Below, piece after piece: positions 15,787 to 23,514 of a stretch of DNA of 32,773 nucleotides. Position 1 is the first letter of the stretch, and the number at the start of each line of letters is the position of its first letter. Location: assembly GCA_938040325.1 (NCBI GenBank), contig CALHXW010000328.1, positions 1-32,773 of the forward strand, read 5' to 3'. The notes below the pieces were generated by a model that had not been told where the DNA came from, ran no database searches, and saw only the letters and a list, made by a program, of their open reading frames with translations. This stretch comes from an uncultured bacterium (GTDB taxonomy: Bacteria > Myxococcota_A > UBA9042 > PHBI01). The translations under genes and the position numbers were made by a program.

Positions 15787-16977
15787 TCAGGGCAAGCCAA
15801 GCACGCGCTTGGCGATGATGTTGAGTTGTACTTCGCTGGTGCCGCCTTCGATGGTGTTGCCGCGGGACCGAAGCCAGTCGCGGGTCCACTGGAGGTCGTC
15901 GGCCGCGAAGCCGTCTCCTTCCCAGCCCAGGGCCTCGGGGCCTGCGATACGCATCGCGAGGTCTTGTCGGCGCTGGTTGAGCTCGGTGCCGTAGACCTTG
16001 AGGATCGAGCTCTCCATACCAGGTCGCCCGCCGGCCTTCGCGTTGTCGCGGATGCGCTTGAGCGTCAGCATAAACGCGGCCTCGTCCATCGCGTTCTGGG
16101 CGATGTCGTCGCGCAAGCCAGCGTCCGCCAGGCGGCCGGTCTCGGGGCCGATGTGGCGCCGGGCTTTGGTGACGAGCGCTTCTTGCCCACCTGTGATGGC
16201 GCGGGCAAAGAGCTCGCCGACCATGGTGCGCTCGTGCTGGAGGAGCGCCTTCGCGACGGCCCAGCCTTGGTGCTCTTGACCGATGACCTGGCGCGCGTCG
16301 GCGTGTGCCTGGTCGAAGAAGACCTCGCAGAAGGGCGACGACCCGCTGATGAGCTTGATTGGCTTGGTGGTGACGCTGTCTTGCGCCATGTCGATCAGCA
16401 AGAAGGTGATGCCGTCGTGCTTGGTCGCGCCTTGTCGCGTGCGGACAAGGGCGAAGATCCAGTCGGCCTTCTCGGCGTAGGAGGTCCAGATCTTCTGGCC
16501 GGTGACGACGTAACGGTCGCCGTCGCGGACCGCTTGGGTCTGGAGGGACGCAAGGTCACTACCGGAGTTAGGCTCCGAGTAGCCTTGGCACCAGCGGATC
16601 TGCCCGGCGATGATCGCCGGCAGGTGCTCGCGCTTTTGGGCGTCGGTGCCGAACTCGAGCAGGGTGGGGCCTATCATCACAAGGCCGAAGCCGACCAAGG
16701 CTGGCGGCATCTTGAGCCGCCGTATCTCGGACTCTAGGACGCGCGCTTGTTCGCCGGAGAGTCCGCCGCCACCGTACTCGGTCGGCCACGTGGGCGCGGT
16801 CCAGCCGCGCTGTACCATCGCGTCAAACCAGCGGCGCTGGTCGTCGGACTCGAACTCGCCGTGTCGTCCGCCCCAATACCCATTGAACAGCCCGTCCGCA
16901 GCTCCCCGCAGCCCCTCGGGCGCGTTCTGGGAGAGCCACGCGCGGGTCTCTTTTCTGAAGGTGTCGAGCCCTGACAT
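15787..16977 (-). CDS. Acyl-CoA dehydrogenase, alpha-type partner
   Basis: 396 residues, ATG at 16977 after AAGGAGG; 21 further codons upstream are excluded. Features: RGWTAPTWPTEYGGGGLSGEQ (about 58-77), GYSEPNSGSDLASLQTQA (133-150), GQKIWTSYAEKADWIFALVRT (160-180), and the C-terminal RGNTIEGGTSEVQLNIIAKRVLGLP, the FAD/subunit-interface motif. FAD-dependent alpha,beta-dehydrogenation of an acyl-CoA thioester in the cytosol, passing electrons to ETF. The closest pattern is the FadE group used for sterol, bile-acid or branched acyl side chains rather than the straight-chain beta-oxidation enzymes; that reading is an inference. First gene of the pair. Confidence 0.93.
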   Translation of the reverse strand: MSGLDTFRKETRAWLSQNAPEGLRGAADGLFNGYWGGRHGEFESDDQRRWFDAMVQRGWTAPTWPTEYGGGGLSGEQARVLESEIRRLKMPPALVGFGLVMIGPTLLEFGTDAQKREHLPAIIAGQIRWCQGYSEPNSGSDLASLQTQAVRDGDRYVVTGQKIWTSYAEKADWIFALVRTRQGATKHDGITFLLIDMAQDSVTTKPIKLISGSSPFCEVFFDQAHADARQVIGQEHQGWAVAKALLQHERTMVGELFARAITGGQEALVTKARRHIGPETGRLADAGLRDDIAQNAMDEAAFMLTLKRIRDNAKAGGRPGMESSILKVYGTELNQRRQDLAMRIAGPEALGWEGDGFAADDLQWTRDWLRSRGNTIEGGTSEVQLNIIAKRVLGLP

Positions 16978-17208
16978 CTCTGCCTCCTTGCGAGCGGAGG
17001 TCATACCACGCGCGAGGCTTCGCTGTTGAGGATGGCTCACACGTCGAGCGGCAGTCGCACCACGTTCCTACGTGCCCGCGTTGCCGTCCCACAACCACGC
17101 GGGGTGTGTCTCCGTTGACACATTGTTGAAGCGGCGACGGAGCCACGTCCCACCGGCGACGAGCGATTGTTGTTTTGTGACGGATGCTTGCCGGCGATCT
17201 GCGCAGAT

Positions 17209-17224
17209 TGGCACGCGGCTTGCT
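17209..17224 (+). promoter_or_regulatory. Sigma-54 (RpoN) -24/-12 promoter
   Basis: TGGCACG-CGGC-TTGCT matches the consensus TGGCACG-N4-TTGCW at every defined base, with the required 10-bp distance between the GG and GC dinucleotides. It ends 39 bp before the start codon of the exported protein at 17264. Transcription would need an enhancer-binding activator; none is encoded in this window. Confidence 0.82.
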
Positions 17225-17263
17225 CTAGGTCAGGGCGTCACCAACCGCTCAAGGAGCAACGAC

Positions 17264-17677
17264 ATGAAAGCAATCATCACGACCGCCATCCTCTTCTGCG
17301 CTCTCATCTTCTCGGCGCTGTCCATGACCGCCGGTGCAAGCGAGCCAGGCGCTTCCAACCACACGGGTCAGACAGCGATGGAGCGGAGCAGCGAGCTCGC
17401 CAAGCAGAGCATCATCAGCGAGCGCGCCTATCGTCAGCTTCTGCGCGAGGCCCGCACCCTCGGCAGCGATCGAGACGTTGGGACCCAGCGTGCCGTTGCC
17501 GCGGCGCGGCCTGCGAGCCCTGCCGTCGTCAAGGCGACGCCGGCCCTCAGCGCGACCGACGCCGCGACCGACCGCCTCGTCGAGCAGCAGCTTGCGGCCC
17601 TCAAGGCACGCAAATCGGAGGCAGCGCGCACTGCCAGCGCTCCGAGCGCGGCACCGAAGGTCACTCCCGGCAGCTAA
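17264..17677 (+). CDS. Small exported protein of unknown function
   Basis: 137 residues. The ATG at 17264 follows AAGGAG at seven bases. The signal peptide MKAIITTAILFCALIFSALS ends near TAGA-SEP (residue 25). The mature protein (about 112 residues) begins with a helical, charged segment (MERSSELAKQSIISERAYRQLLREARTL) and continues as Ala/Ser/Pro/Lys-rich low complexity with another helix (DRLVEQQLAALKARKSEA). No catalytic motif, no lipobox, no family recognised. It is a single-gene unit bounded by a perfect sigma-54 promoter and a perfect terminator, so it should be strongly and conditionally expressed. Confidence 0.82.
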   Translation: MKAIITTAILFCALIFSALSMTAGASEPGASNHTGQTAMERSSELAKQSIISERAYRQLLREARTLGSDRDVGTQRAVAAARPASPAVVKATPALSATDAATDRLVEQQLAALKARKSEAARTASAPSAAPKVTPGS

Positions 17678-17700
17678 TGAACGCGACCCACGCGTCGACA

Positions 17701-17734
17701 GCGCCCCAGCGAAGCTCGCTGGGGCGCTTTTTTT
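17701..17734 (+). terminator. Rho-independent terminator
   Basis: GCGCCCCAGCGA - AGC - TCGCTGGGGCGC with a perfect 12-bp stem followed by seven T. It lies 24 bp after the stop of the small exported protein and insulates the next gene. Confidence 0.96.
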
Positions 17735-17892
17735 ATTCGGTCTTGCCTACCAGCCGCTTGCCGCCGGCCGCGCGATCGTGCCTGTGGAACCCGCTATCTC
17801 CGGGCTCCATGAGCCATAACCGGCGGTCAATATTCAAGAAACCTTGCGTGGCTGCCGTTGGATGTCTTGCACACACAGAGTCATGTTCGTCG

Positions 17893-17908
17893 CCTAGCTG
17901 TTGCTAGG
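17893..17908. repeat. Short inverted repeat over a candidate start codon
   Basis: CCTAGC - TGTT - GCTAGG, a perfect 6-bp stem with a tetraloop and no T-run. It covers the TTG at 17901, the first possible start of the next gene, and an in-frame TAG at 17895. Confidence 0.5.
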
Positions 17909-19901
17909 TGGCGGCGCGAGGTCCGTCCTGAGTAAGTTGAACCCCGAAGCCGTTGCACCCACTGCCGCTCGACCCGAGCAGGTCTCGGATGCGCGTCAGC
18001 GTCTCGCTCGTCTCAAGCGGCGTCGCACGATGCGAAACGATGCGCGCGCGGCGGCTGTGCGGGACGTCACAGGACCGAACCAGCGGCCCGACACGGAGGG
18101 AACGCAGGCCACGAAGTTAAGCGCTGCTCCAGTGCCGACGCCCTCTCGAGACCTCGACGCGCTCGCTGCAGAGCTGGTCGGCGCGTCGCCAGCGACGGGC
18201 TCACTGCCGAGGCCGGCGGTCACGCCGCCTCCGCTGCGGCCAGAGCTGATCGAAGCCGCGAGCTCAGCGCCCGCGATTGAGGTCTCCGCTGAGCAACCGC
18301 CCGTCTTCAAGGCCCCTCCTGTGGCTGTCGACGCGACGGCGGTTGGCGAGCCGAACGCGGCTCCCTTCGTGCTCGCCGAGACGCCAGAGAGGCGGCCTGC
18401 AGCATCCGAGCAGGATGCGAGTGCGCCCCTGCTGGACATTGCTGGCGACCCCCTCTTGGCCACGGCTGGGTTGGCTCCCCGGTTGCCCGCAGGCTCTGCC
18501 CCGGCGCCGGTGATCACCGGCGTGGAGATGGATGTTGGCGGGCTAGAGCGTCGGAAGGCGATCCGCCGCGCACCGCCCGTCCGGCATGGCGACCGGTGGG
18601 GGCAGCGCGTTCGCTCGTCGCATAGCAGCCGCCCCTCCGACGATGCTTACGAGGCGAGCGTCACCAGCACGCCCACCACGGGCCGCCTGCCGCGTGTCGT
18701 TCCGTCTGCGCCGCCAGAGCCCGACGCCCACGTCGCCACCGCTCAGCCGCGCCTCATTGGCGACGCGGTCGCGCCGGCGAACGACGCGCCATCACCCCAT
18801 GGCTGGACTCAGATCAGAACCGCGGTCACGGCACTCGGCTTGCTCGTCGTGGTTGCGGTCCTCATTGTGGCTACCGCCTTCCCGAGTGACGGCGGCGCCC
18901 ACGCCAACGCAGACGGCGTCCAGATTGACCGTCCTGGGCGGCTTATCGCCATGAGCACGCCAATGGCAGCGGCAGATGCACCGACGGGCGACGTGTTCGT
19001 CGCGGACGCGCTGGTGATAGACGGCGGCACGATTGGCGAGCTGACGGCCACCGACCGGGCGAGGTTGCGCGGCGAGGCTGCGCTGCTTGCCGGTAACCTC
19101 GACTCGGCACGGGCAGCGCTCGCCAGCGCTGACGCCGCAGACTCGCGCGTGCGCGTGTACCTCCAGGCGGCTCAGGGCCTCCTCGCGTCGCGGGTGGCCA
19201 ACGAGTCCCTCGGACTGGCGCTCGGCGGTGACCTTCAGGAGGCTGCCAAGTCGCTGAGCGCTGCCGTTGCCATCGTGCCCGACCACACCGACTTCCTGGC
19301 GCTGCGTGACGTCTGGCGAATGGCCGCCGACGGCACCGAGCTGTCCATCGCGGTCCACGAAGGGCTCGATGCCTACGCCGATGGAAAGACAGTCGCTGCG
19401 ATCGACCAGCTGGATGGCGCTGGCGTCGAGAGCCGAGACAAGCTCTCGCGCCAGACCGCAGCGATCCTCGGCCAGTCGGCCGCGCGGGTTCACCTGCTCA
19501 CAAGCGACAACGAGCTGGCCACGCACTCGAAACTCGGCGTGCTGTGGCGCGCGGTCGTGACCGATGGACTGCTCAACCGCGGACAGATGAAGGCGCTGAA
19601 GGCGAAGCTGGCTGGGACCTACGCAAGCCTCGCTGAGAGCAGCGATGACGCGGTGTACGCCGGAAGCCTCTACCGACTTGCTGCCTGGCTCGATCCAGCG
19701 TCTGAGCCGATCGCAGCGGCGTTTGCGCGGGCTGAGAGCCATGCCATCGAGGCCCTGGTGCCTGGCGGCGGCATCACGAGCCCAGCGTCCCTGGAAAACG
19801 CAAACTGGCGGCGCCTGATGGACGCCGCCAGTGTGGTCGCGCCCGAGAGCGCGACGTCCAAGGCGATCATGGCGCGCCTCGGGCTCGCCGAGGCGCGCTA
19901 G
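17901..19901 (+). CDS. Large single-pass membrane protein with disordered N-terminus and helical-repeat C-terminus
   Basis: Up to 666 residues. The start is uncertain: TTG 17901 lies in a hairpin, TTG 17937 or ATG 18030 are alternatives, and none has a good ribosome site. Residues 1 to about 305 are Ala/Pro/Arg-rich, disordered-looking and probably cytoplasmic. One membrane helix follows (VTALGLLVVVAVLIVATAF, about 312-330). The exported part (about 335-666) is helical with TPR-like phrases: ARLRGEAALLAGNLDSARAAL, LGGDLQEAAKSLSAAVAIVPDH, SLYRLAAWLDPASEPIAAAFARA. Similar layouts occur in deltaproteobacterial envelope proteins linking cytoplasmic and periplasmic factors, but I cannot name a family. 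Convergent with jag, 17 bp between stops. Confidence 0.78.
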   Translation: MLGGGARSVLSKLNPEAVAPTAARPEQVSDARQRLARLKRRRTMRNDARAAAVRDVTGPNQRPDTEGTQATKLSAAPVPTPSRDLDALAAELVGASPATGSLPRPAVTPPPLRPELIEAASSAPAIEVSAEQPPVFKAPPVAVDATAVGEPNAAPFVLAETPERRPAASEQDASAPLLDIAGDPLLATAGLAPRLPAGSAPAPVITGVEMDVGGLERRKAIRRAPPVRHGDRWGQRVRSSHSSRPSDDAYEASVTSTPTTGRLPRVVPSAPPEPDAHVATAQPRLIGDAVAPANDAPSPHGWTQIRTAVTALGLLVVVAVLIVATAFPSDGGAHANADGVQIDRPGRLIAMSTPMAAADAPTGDVFVADALVIDGGTIGELTATDRARLRGEAALLAGNLDSARAALASADAADSRVRVYLQAAQGLLASRVANESLGLALGGDLQEAAKSLSAAVAIVPDHTDFLALRDVWRMAADGTELSIAVHEGLDAYADGKTVAAIDQLDGAGVESRDKLSRQTAAILGQSAARVHLLTSDNELATHSKLGVLWRAVVTDGLLNRGQMKALKAKLAGTYASLAESSDDAVYAGSLYRLAAWLDPASEPIAAAFARAESHAIEALVPGGGITSPASLENANWRRLMDAASVVAPESATSKAIMARLGLAEAR

Positions 19902-19918
19902 CCCTACAACTGGTGAGG

Positions 19919-20911
19919 CTAGTAGTTGTCGCCGGCACCGGGGTTGATGCAGACGCGGCGGAAGACGCCATCGCCCTCCGACTGCGTGTTGACGCCGCCG
20001 TGGTCGCGAAGGGTCATGTGAACGAGGCGCCGTGAGCGGGGATCGAGCGGTCCGATCTTGATGGTCCGGTCTTCCTCGATCGCACGCTCGGCCATCTGCT
20101 TGGCCGACTCGATGAGCTCGACGTCCGCCTTCTTCTTCGTTCCCTTCGAGTCGACGAGCAGGCTGGTCTTCTCCTCACCCTTACGGTGGGTGACCTTGTC
20201 AACGAGGTGCTCGATGGCCTCGAGCAGCTTGAGGTCGTTGGCGACGAGAGCGTCGTGGTAGACGCCGCTGTCGAGCTGGACCCAGATGGTGCCGCCGTCT
20301 TCTTCGATCGAGACGGGCATACCGAATCCCATGCGGGTCAGCAGGCCTTCGACGAACTCACCGGCACGCTCGGCGCGGGCGCTGTATTCCTCGGTCGCGA
20401 ACGCAACGGTGACCTCGGTCGGGCCGTCGCTCGGGATCGGCGGATCTTCGTAGTGCTGACGGTCTCCGCCGCGTCCACCACGCCGGTCTCCGCCGCGTCC
20501 ACCGCGATCTCCACCGCGTCCACGTCGCTCGCCACCGCGTCCGCCACGGTCTCCGCCGCGTCCACCGCGGTCACGACCGCGTCCACCGCGGTCACCGCGG
20601 TCACCACCACGTCCACCGCGGTCGCCACCGCGTCCACCGCGGTCGCCACGACCTCGGGAGTCGCGGCGGTCGCCGCGATCTCGTCGCTCACGCGGCTCGT
20701 CGTCGCCGCCCTCGCTGGGACCGTCGCCGCTGAGCTTCTCGACCAGCGATGAGGTGTCGGCTTTTTCGCCGCCCAGCACCTTGATGAGAGCGAATCCGCC
20801 GGTGCGACCGGCCAGGATCTCGTAGTTCAGTGCATCGGCCGCAATGCCGGTGTCTTTGGACGCCTTCGCGACCGCTACGTCTACGTTCTTTCCAGTGTAC
20901 GTCTTACCCAT
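19919..20911 (-). CDS. jag: Jag/KhpB-family RNA-binding protein with RG-rich linker
   Basis: 330 residues, ATG at 20911 with GGAG upstream. Residues 1-50 (KTYTGKNVDVAVAKASKDTGI, LNYEILAGRTGGFALIKVLG) are the Jag-N domain. Residues 74-151 are a low-complexity Arg/Gly/Asp linker of GDRGGRGG units. Residues about 167-250 correspond to the KH domain, but the usual GxxG loop region reads HDALVANDLKLLEAIEHLVDK, without the glycines. Residues 265-326 are the R3H domain, with RRLVH (R294, H298) and TQSEGDGVFRRV. Jag/KhpB proteins bind RNA, partner KhpA and affect cell shape, division and membrane-protein insertion. Position directly after yidC is the conserved arrangement and confirms identity. The linker length and lost GxxG are unusual. 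Confidence 0.93.
   Translation of the reverse strand: MGKTYTGKNVDVAVAKASKDTGIAADALNYEILAGRTGGFALIKVLGGEKADTSSLVEKLSGDGPSEGGDDEPRERRDRGDRRDSRGRGDRGGRGGDRGGRGGDRGDRGGRGRDRGGRGGDRGGRGGERRGRGGDRGGRGGDRRGGRGGDRQHYEDPPIPSDGPTEVTVAFATEEYSARAERAGEFVEGLLTRMGFGMPVSIEEDGGTIWVQLDSGVYHDALVANDLKLLEAIEHLVDKVTHRKGEEKTSLLVDSKGTKKKADVELIESAKQMAERAIEEDRTIKIGPLDPRSRRLVHMTLRDHGGVNTQSEGDGVFRRVCINPGAGDNY
20458..20690 (-). repeat. In-gene repeat encoding the RG-rich linker of Jag
   Basis: On the plus strand the block is made of ccaccgcggtc / accgcgtccacc-type units of 9-12 bp. On the coding strand it gives GDRGGRGG, with substitutions to ERRGRGG and DRRGGRGG. Frames on the opposite strand also remain open, giving Ser/Thr/Ala/Val strings that are not genes. 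Confidence 0.8.
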
Positions 20912-21004
20912 CTCTCTCGCTCCTTGCGCTCAGTGGCGGGCGCTCGATGATGCTGCCCGCGGTGTCGGGTCGCGGAGGCGTCTGCCTCCCGCCCAGGGTG
21001 TGTG

Positions 21005-23230
21005 TTAGGCCTTGCTCGGTTGGGCAGCGGCTGCCTTCGGGGCCGGGTCCATGTTCTTTCGGATGACGACGTTCTGGATGACCGTCAAGACGGTGCTGAC
21101 CAGGATGTAGAGCACCAGCGCCGAGGGCAGAAAGAGCATGAAAGCGGCAAACATGATGGGCATGCCGAACTTCATGATCTTGCCTTGCAGGCCATCCATC
21201 GTGCCCATGCTGGTCGTCAGCATCGTCTGGGCAAACATCAACAGGCCCAGCACAACCGGAAGAATGAAGAGGGGATCTGGCGCCGAGAGGTCAGGAATCC
21301 ACAGCATCGGCTCGTGGTAGAACTCCACGCTCGAAAAGATCATCTGGTAGAGGCCAAACCAGATCGGCATCTGGATGAGCATCGGCAGACAGCCTCCCAG
21401 CGGGTTGACCTTCTCGCGCTTCATCAGGGCCATCTGCTCTTGGCTCTGGCGCTGACGGTCATCAGGGAAGCGCTTCTTGATCTCTTCGATCTGCGGCTTG
21501 AGCTTGGCCATCTTCTGCATGGACTTGTAGCTCTTGTTGGTCAGCGGCAAGAGCAGGAGCTTCACGATCAGCGTTAGCACGATGATCGCGAGCGGCCACG
21601 AACCGAAGATGCCGTGGAGCCAGATCATGGCGCGGTGCAGTGGCGCAGAGATGAAGCTGAAGATGCCTTGGTCGAGGCTCTCCTTCATGCTCGGGGTCGT
21701 CAGCTCTAGGTAGTTGACGTCCTTGGGTCCGTTAAAGAGCTTGAAGCGGTAGATCGCCCGTCGGCGGTTCTTGAGTGAGTCGTAAGCCGCGTCCGCCGCG
21801 ACCTCGTCGGTGGCGCGTGCAGCCGTCCAAGCGCTCGCGACCTGCTTGCGGGACGCGCTGCCGTCCACGCCGAGTGCGGTGTAGGCCGATTCGCAGCTGC
21901 GCTCACCGCCCTTCCAGCTCGGAACGCAGCCGTTTTGGCCTGGGTTGAGCTGCAGGACGGAGCTCGACAGGTACGTCGCCTGAGAGACCCAAGCACCGGG
22001 GATGTTGCGATCGAAGATGCGGACTTCTTGTTTGCACTGGCCCGACGCGTTGCGCGAAACCGGTGCCGCAGCCGTCATGAAGTAGGTCGTGTCGACGCTG
22101 ACCCACTCGGTGGGCGTTGTGAAGACCTCCATCGGCGGCTCGTCGTCCTTGAGCGCGGTGAAGTCGTTTCGCTCAAGGCTCTCGTTGGTGTAGCAGCTGG
22201 TCGCCACGATGTCGGTCGGGCGCGAGAAGAGGGAGGCTTGACCCGAGGACGGATGCTGCCAGCCGCCGATCGTGAGGCCAGGCTGAGCCTTGAGTACGTT
22301 GGACCCCACGTTGTGGATGGTCACGGTGAGGTTGAGCTCGTAGTCGTGGCTGCCGACGTCGTAGCGCTTCTCGATGTAGATCGGCGAGTCGCCGGCAGCA
22401 GGGTCCGGCCAGACGTAGGTAAGCGGCAAGCCAGGCGCATCACTGACGCGCACGAACGTCGGGTCGTCGACGAAGAGCTTTCCGATGTCGCCCTGTCGCG
22501 AGACGGTGTAGCTCACGTCGGTGTGGTCACCCTCGATCGCGGGCTCGGTCGTGATTGCGCCACCGAAGCCAGTGCTCTTGACGCTGTACTTGCCGGCGAG
22601 CGCTTCCGGGGCGCTGATCGTCAGCACGTCGCCCGCGGCAACCCGGTCGTCACGCGTGATGCCGGCGCGGTCCTTGGCGATGGTGAGCTTGCCGGCGGTG
22701 ATCGTCTGGCCAGTCGCTTCGCGCACCGTGCGGCTCGTCACGCCAGGGTAGTCGAACTTCGTGAAGAGCATCCGGTAGGGGAGGTACTTCGCTGACCAGG
22801 TCGAGACGAGGTCGATGGGTCCTTCGGCGACTTTCTCGTCCGGGACGCCGGGCATCGCGTCTTTGGCCTCGCGCACGAAGCGCTCGTGCTGGAGCGTCGC
22901 GCTGCGGATGGTGCCGCCGAGGTTCGTGAACGTGTACACGACCGCAGGATCGCCGGCGGGGACCGGGATCACGATGCGCTCTTCGGTGACCGGCTGCTCG
23001 CGGATCGTGACGGTCGCCGTCTCGACGGTGCCAGGCAGCACCTTGCTCGGGGCGGCCTCGACCGTCGTTTCCTCAGCGGCAGAACCACCGCCGACCCCTT
23101 CCTGGGCGAAGGCAGACGACGAGACGCCAACCAGCGCCGCACAGAGCGTGAGCGCCACAGCAAGCGCTCTGCTCGAGCGAGGCGAACGCGGTGTGCTTGC
23201 TATGAGCGAGTTACGTTTCGGGGAGGTCAT
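21005..23230 (-). CDS. yidC: Membrane protein insertase YidC
   Basis: 741 residues from the ATG at 23230, which overlaps the yidD stop (ATGA). The N-terminus (RALAVALTLCAALVGVSSSAFAQEG) looks like a cleavable signal peptide rather than the usual first membrane anchor. Residues about 75-510 are the periplasmic P1 beta-supersandwich (YTFTNLGGTIRSATLQ, VWPDPAAGDSPIYIEKRYDV, YRFKLFNGPKDVNYLEL). The conserved insertase core follows: GSWPLAIIVLTLIVKLLLLPLTNKS, the coiled KLKPQIEEIKKRF, NPLGGCLPMLIQMPIWFGLYQM, and the last helices to residue ~725. Lys occupies the place of the hydrophilic-groove Arg. An extra segment at about 447-498 (ALGVDGSASRKQVASAW...) interrupts P1. Function: inserts and folds inner-membrane proteins with or without Sec. 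Confidence 0.97.
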   Translation of the reverse strand: MTSPKRNSLIASTPRSPRSSRALAVALTLCAALVGVSSSAFAQEGVGGGSAAEETTVEAAPSKVLPGTVETATVTIREQPVTEERIVIPVPAGDPAVVYTFTNLGGTIRSATLQHERFVREAKDAMPGVPDEKVAEGPIDLVSTWSAKYLPYRMLFTKFDYPGVTSRTVREATGQTITAGKLTIAKDRAGITRDDRVAAGDVLTISAPEALAGKYSVKSTGFGGAITTEPAIEGDHTDVSYTVSRQGDIGKLFVDDPTFVRVSDAPGLPLTYVWPDPAAGDSPIYIEKRYDVGSHDYELNLTVTIHNVGSNVLKAQPGLTIGGWQHPSSGQASLFSRPTDIVATSCYTNESLERNDFTALKDDEPPMEVFTTPTEWVSVDTTYFMTAAAPVSRNASGQCKQEVRIFDRNIPGAWVSQATYLSSSVLQLNPGQNGCVPSWKGGERSCESAYTALGVDGSASRKQVASAWTAARATDEVAADAAYDSLKNRRRAIYRFKLFNGPKDVNYLELTTPSMKESLDQGIFSFISAPLHRAMIWLHGIFGSWPLAIIVLTLIVKLLLLPLTNKSYKSMQKMAKLKPQIEEIKKRFPDDRQRQSQEQMALMKREKVNPLGGCLPMLIQMPIWFGLYQMIFSSVEFYHEPMLWIPDLSAPDPLFILPVVLGLLMFAQTMLTTSMGTMDGLQGKIMKFGMPIMFAAFMLFLPSALVLYILVSTVLTVIQNVVIRKNMDPAPKAAAAQPSKA

Positions 23231-23514
23231 GTGCCCTCGTTGACAGATCGTGGGGATCGTTGGTTCCGGGTACGGGAGTCCGCTGGGACTGGATCCCACC
23301 CGCCGGAACCCCATGGGTGGCAGCGACCGAGGCGCTTGGCAGTGAGCCAGCCACCCACCACGGCACCGTGGGTAGCGAGCGCTTCGTCGGCATACGCCGA
23401 GCAGCTCGGCTCGAAGCGACAAGCGGCCGGTAGGATCGGCGAGATGGCTGCGCGGTAGAGCTTTACCGGCAAGCGCAGGACGTGCCCGACGCCGCTATCG
23501 ACCTTGCGAACCAT
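23227..23514 (-). CDS. yidD: Membrane protein insertion efficiency factor YidD
   Basis: 95 residues from the ATG at 23514, inside the end of rnpA (20-bp overlap). The family signature is complete: LYRAAISPILPAACRFEPSCSAYADEAL, then HGAVVGGWLTAKRLGRCHPW and GGWDPVP, including the three conserved cysteines. YidD is a small amphipathic, membrane-associated protein that aids YidC-dependent insertion. After WDPVP a short Arg/Ser-rich tail (about 20 residues) leads to the TGA, which overlaps the yidC ATG. The rnpA-yidD overlap is normal for this locus. Confidence 0.96.
   Translation of the reverse strand: MVRKVDSGVGHVLRLPVKLYRAAISPILPAACRFEPSCSAYADEALATHGAVVGGWLTAKRLGRCHPWGSGGWDPVPADSRTRNQRSPRSVNEGT

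Noticed and set aside
15826..16737. 303-codon open frame on the plus strand within the acyl-CoA dehydrogenase gene
   Set aside because: Typical high-GC antisense shadow; the minus-strand ACAD motifs are unambiguous.
19905..19929. ACAACT...AGTTGT inverted repeat between convergent stops
   Set aside because: Only a 6-bp stem with a 13-nt loop and no T-run; not convincing as a terminator.
20186..20752. Plus-strand Ser/Thr/Ala-rich open frame opposite jag
   Set aside because: Antisense to the RG-rich linker of a confidently identified gene.
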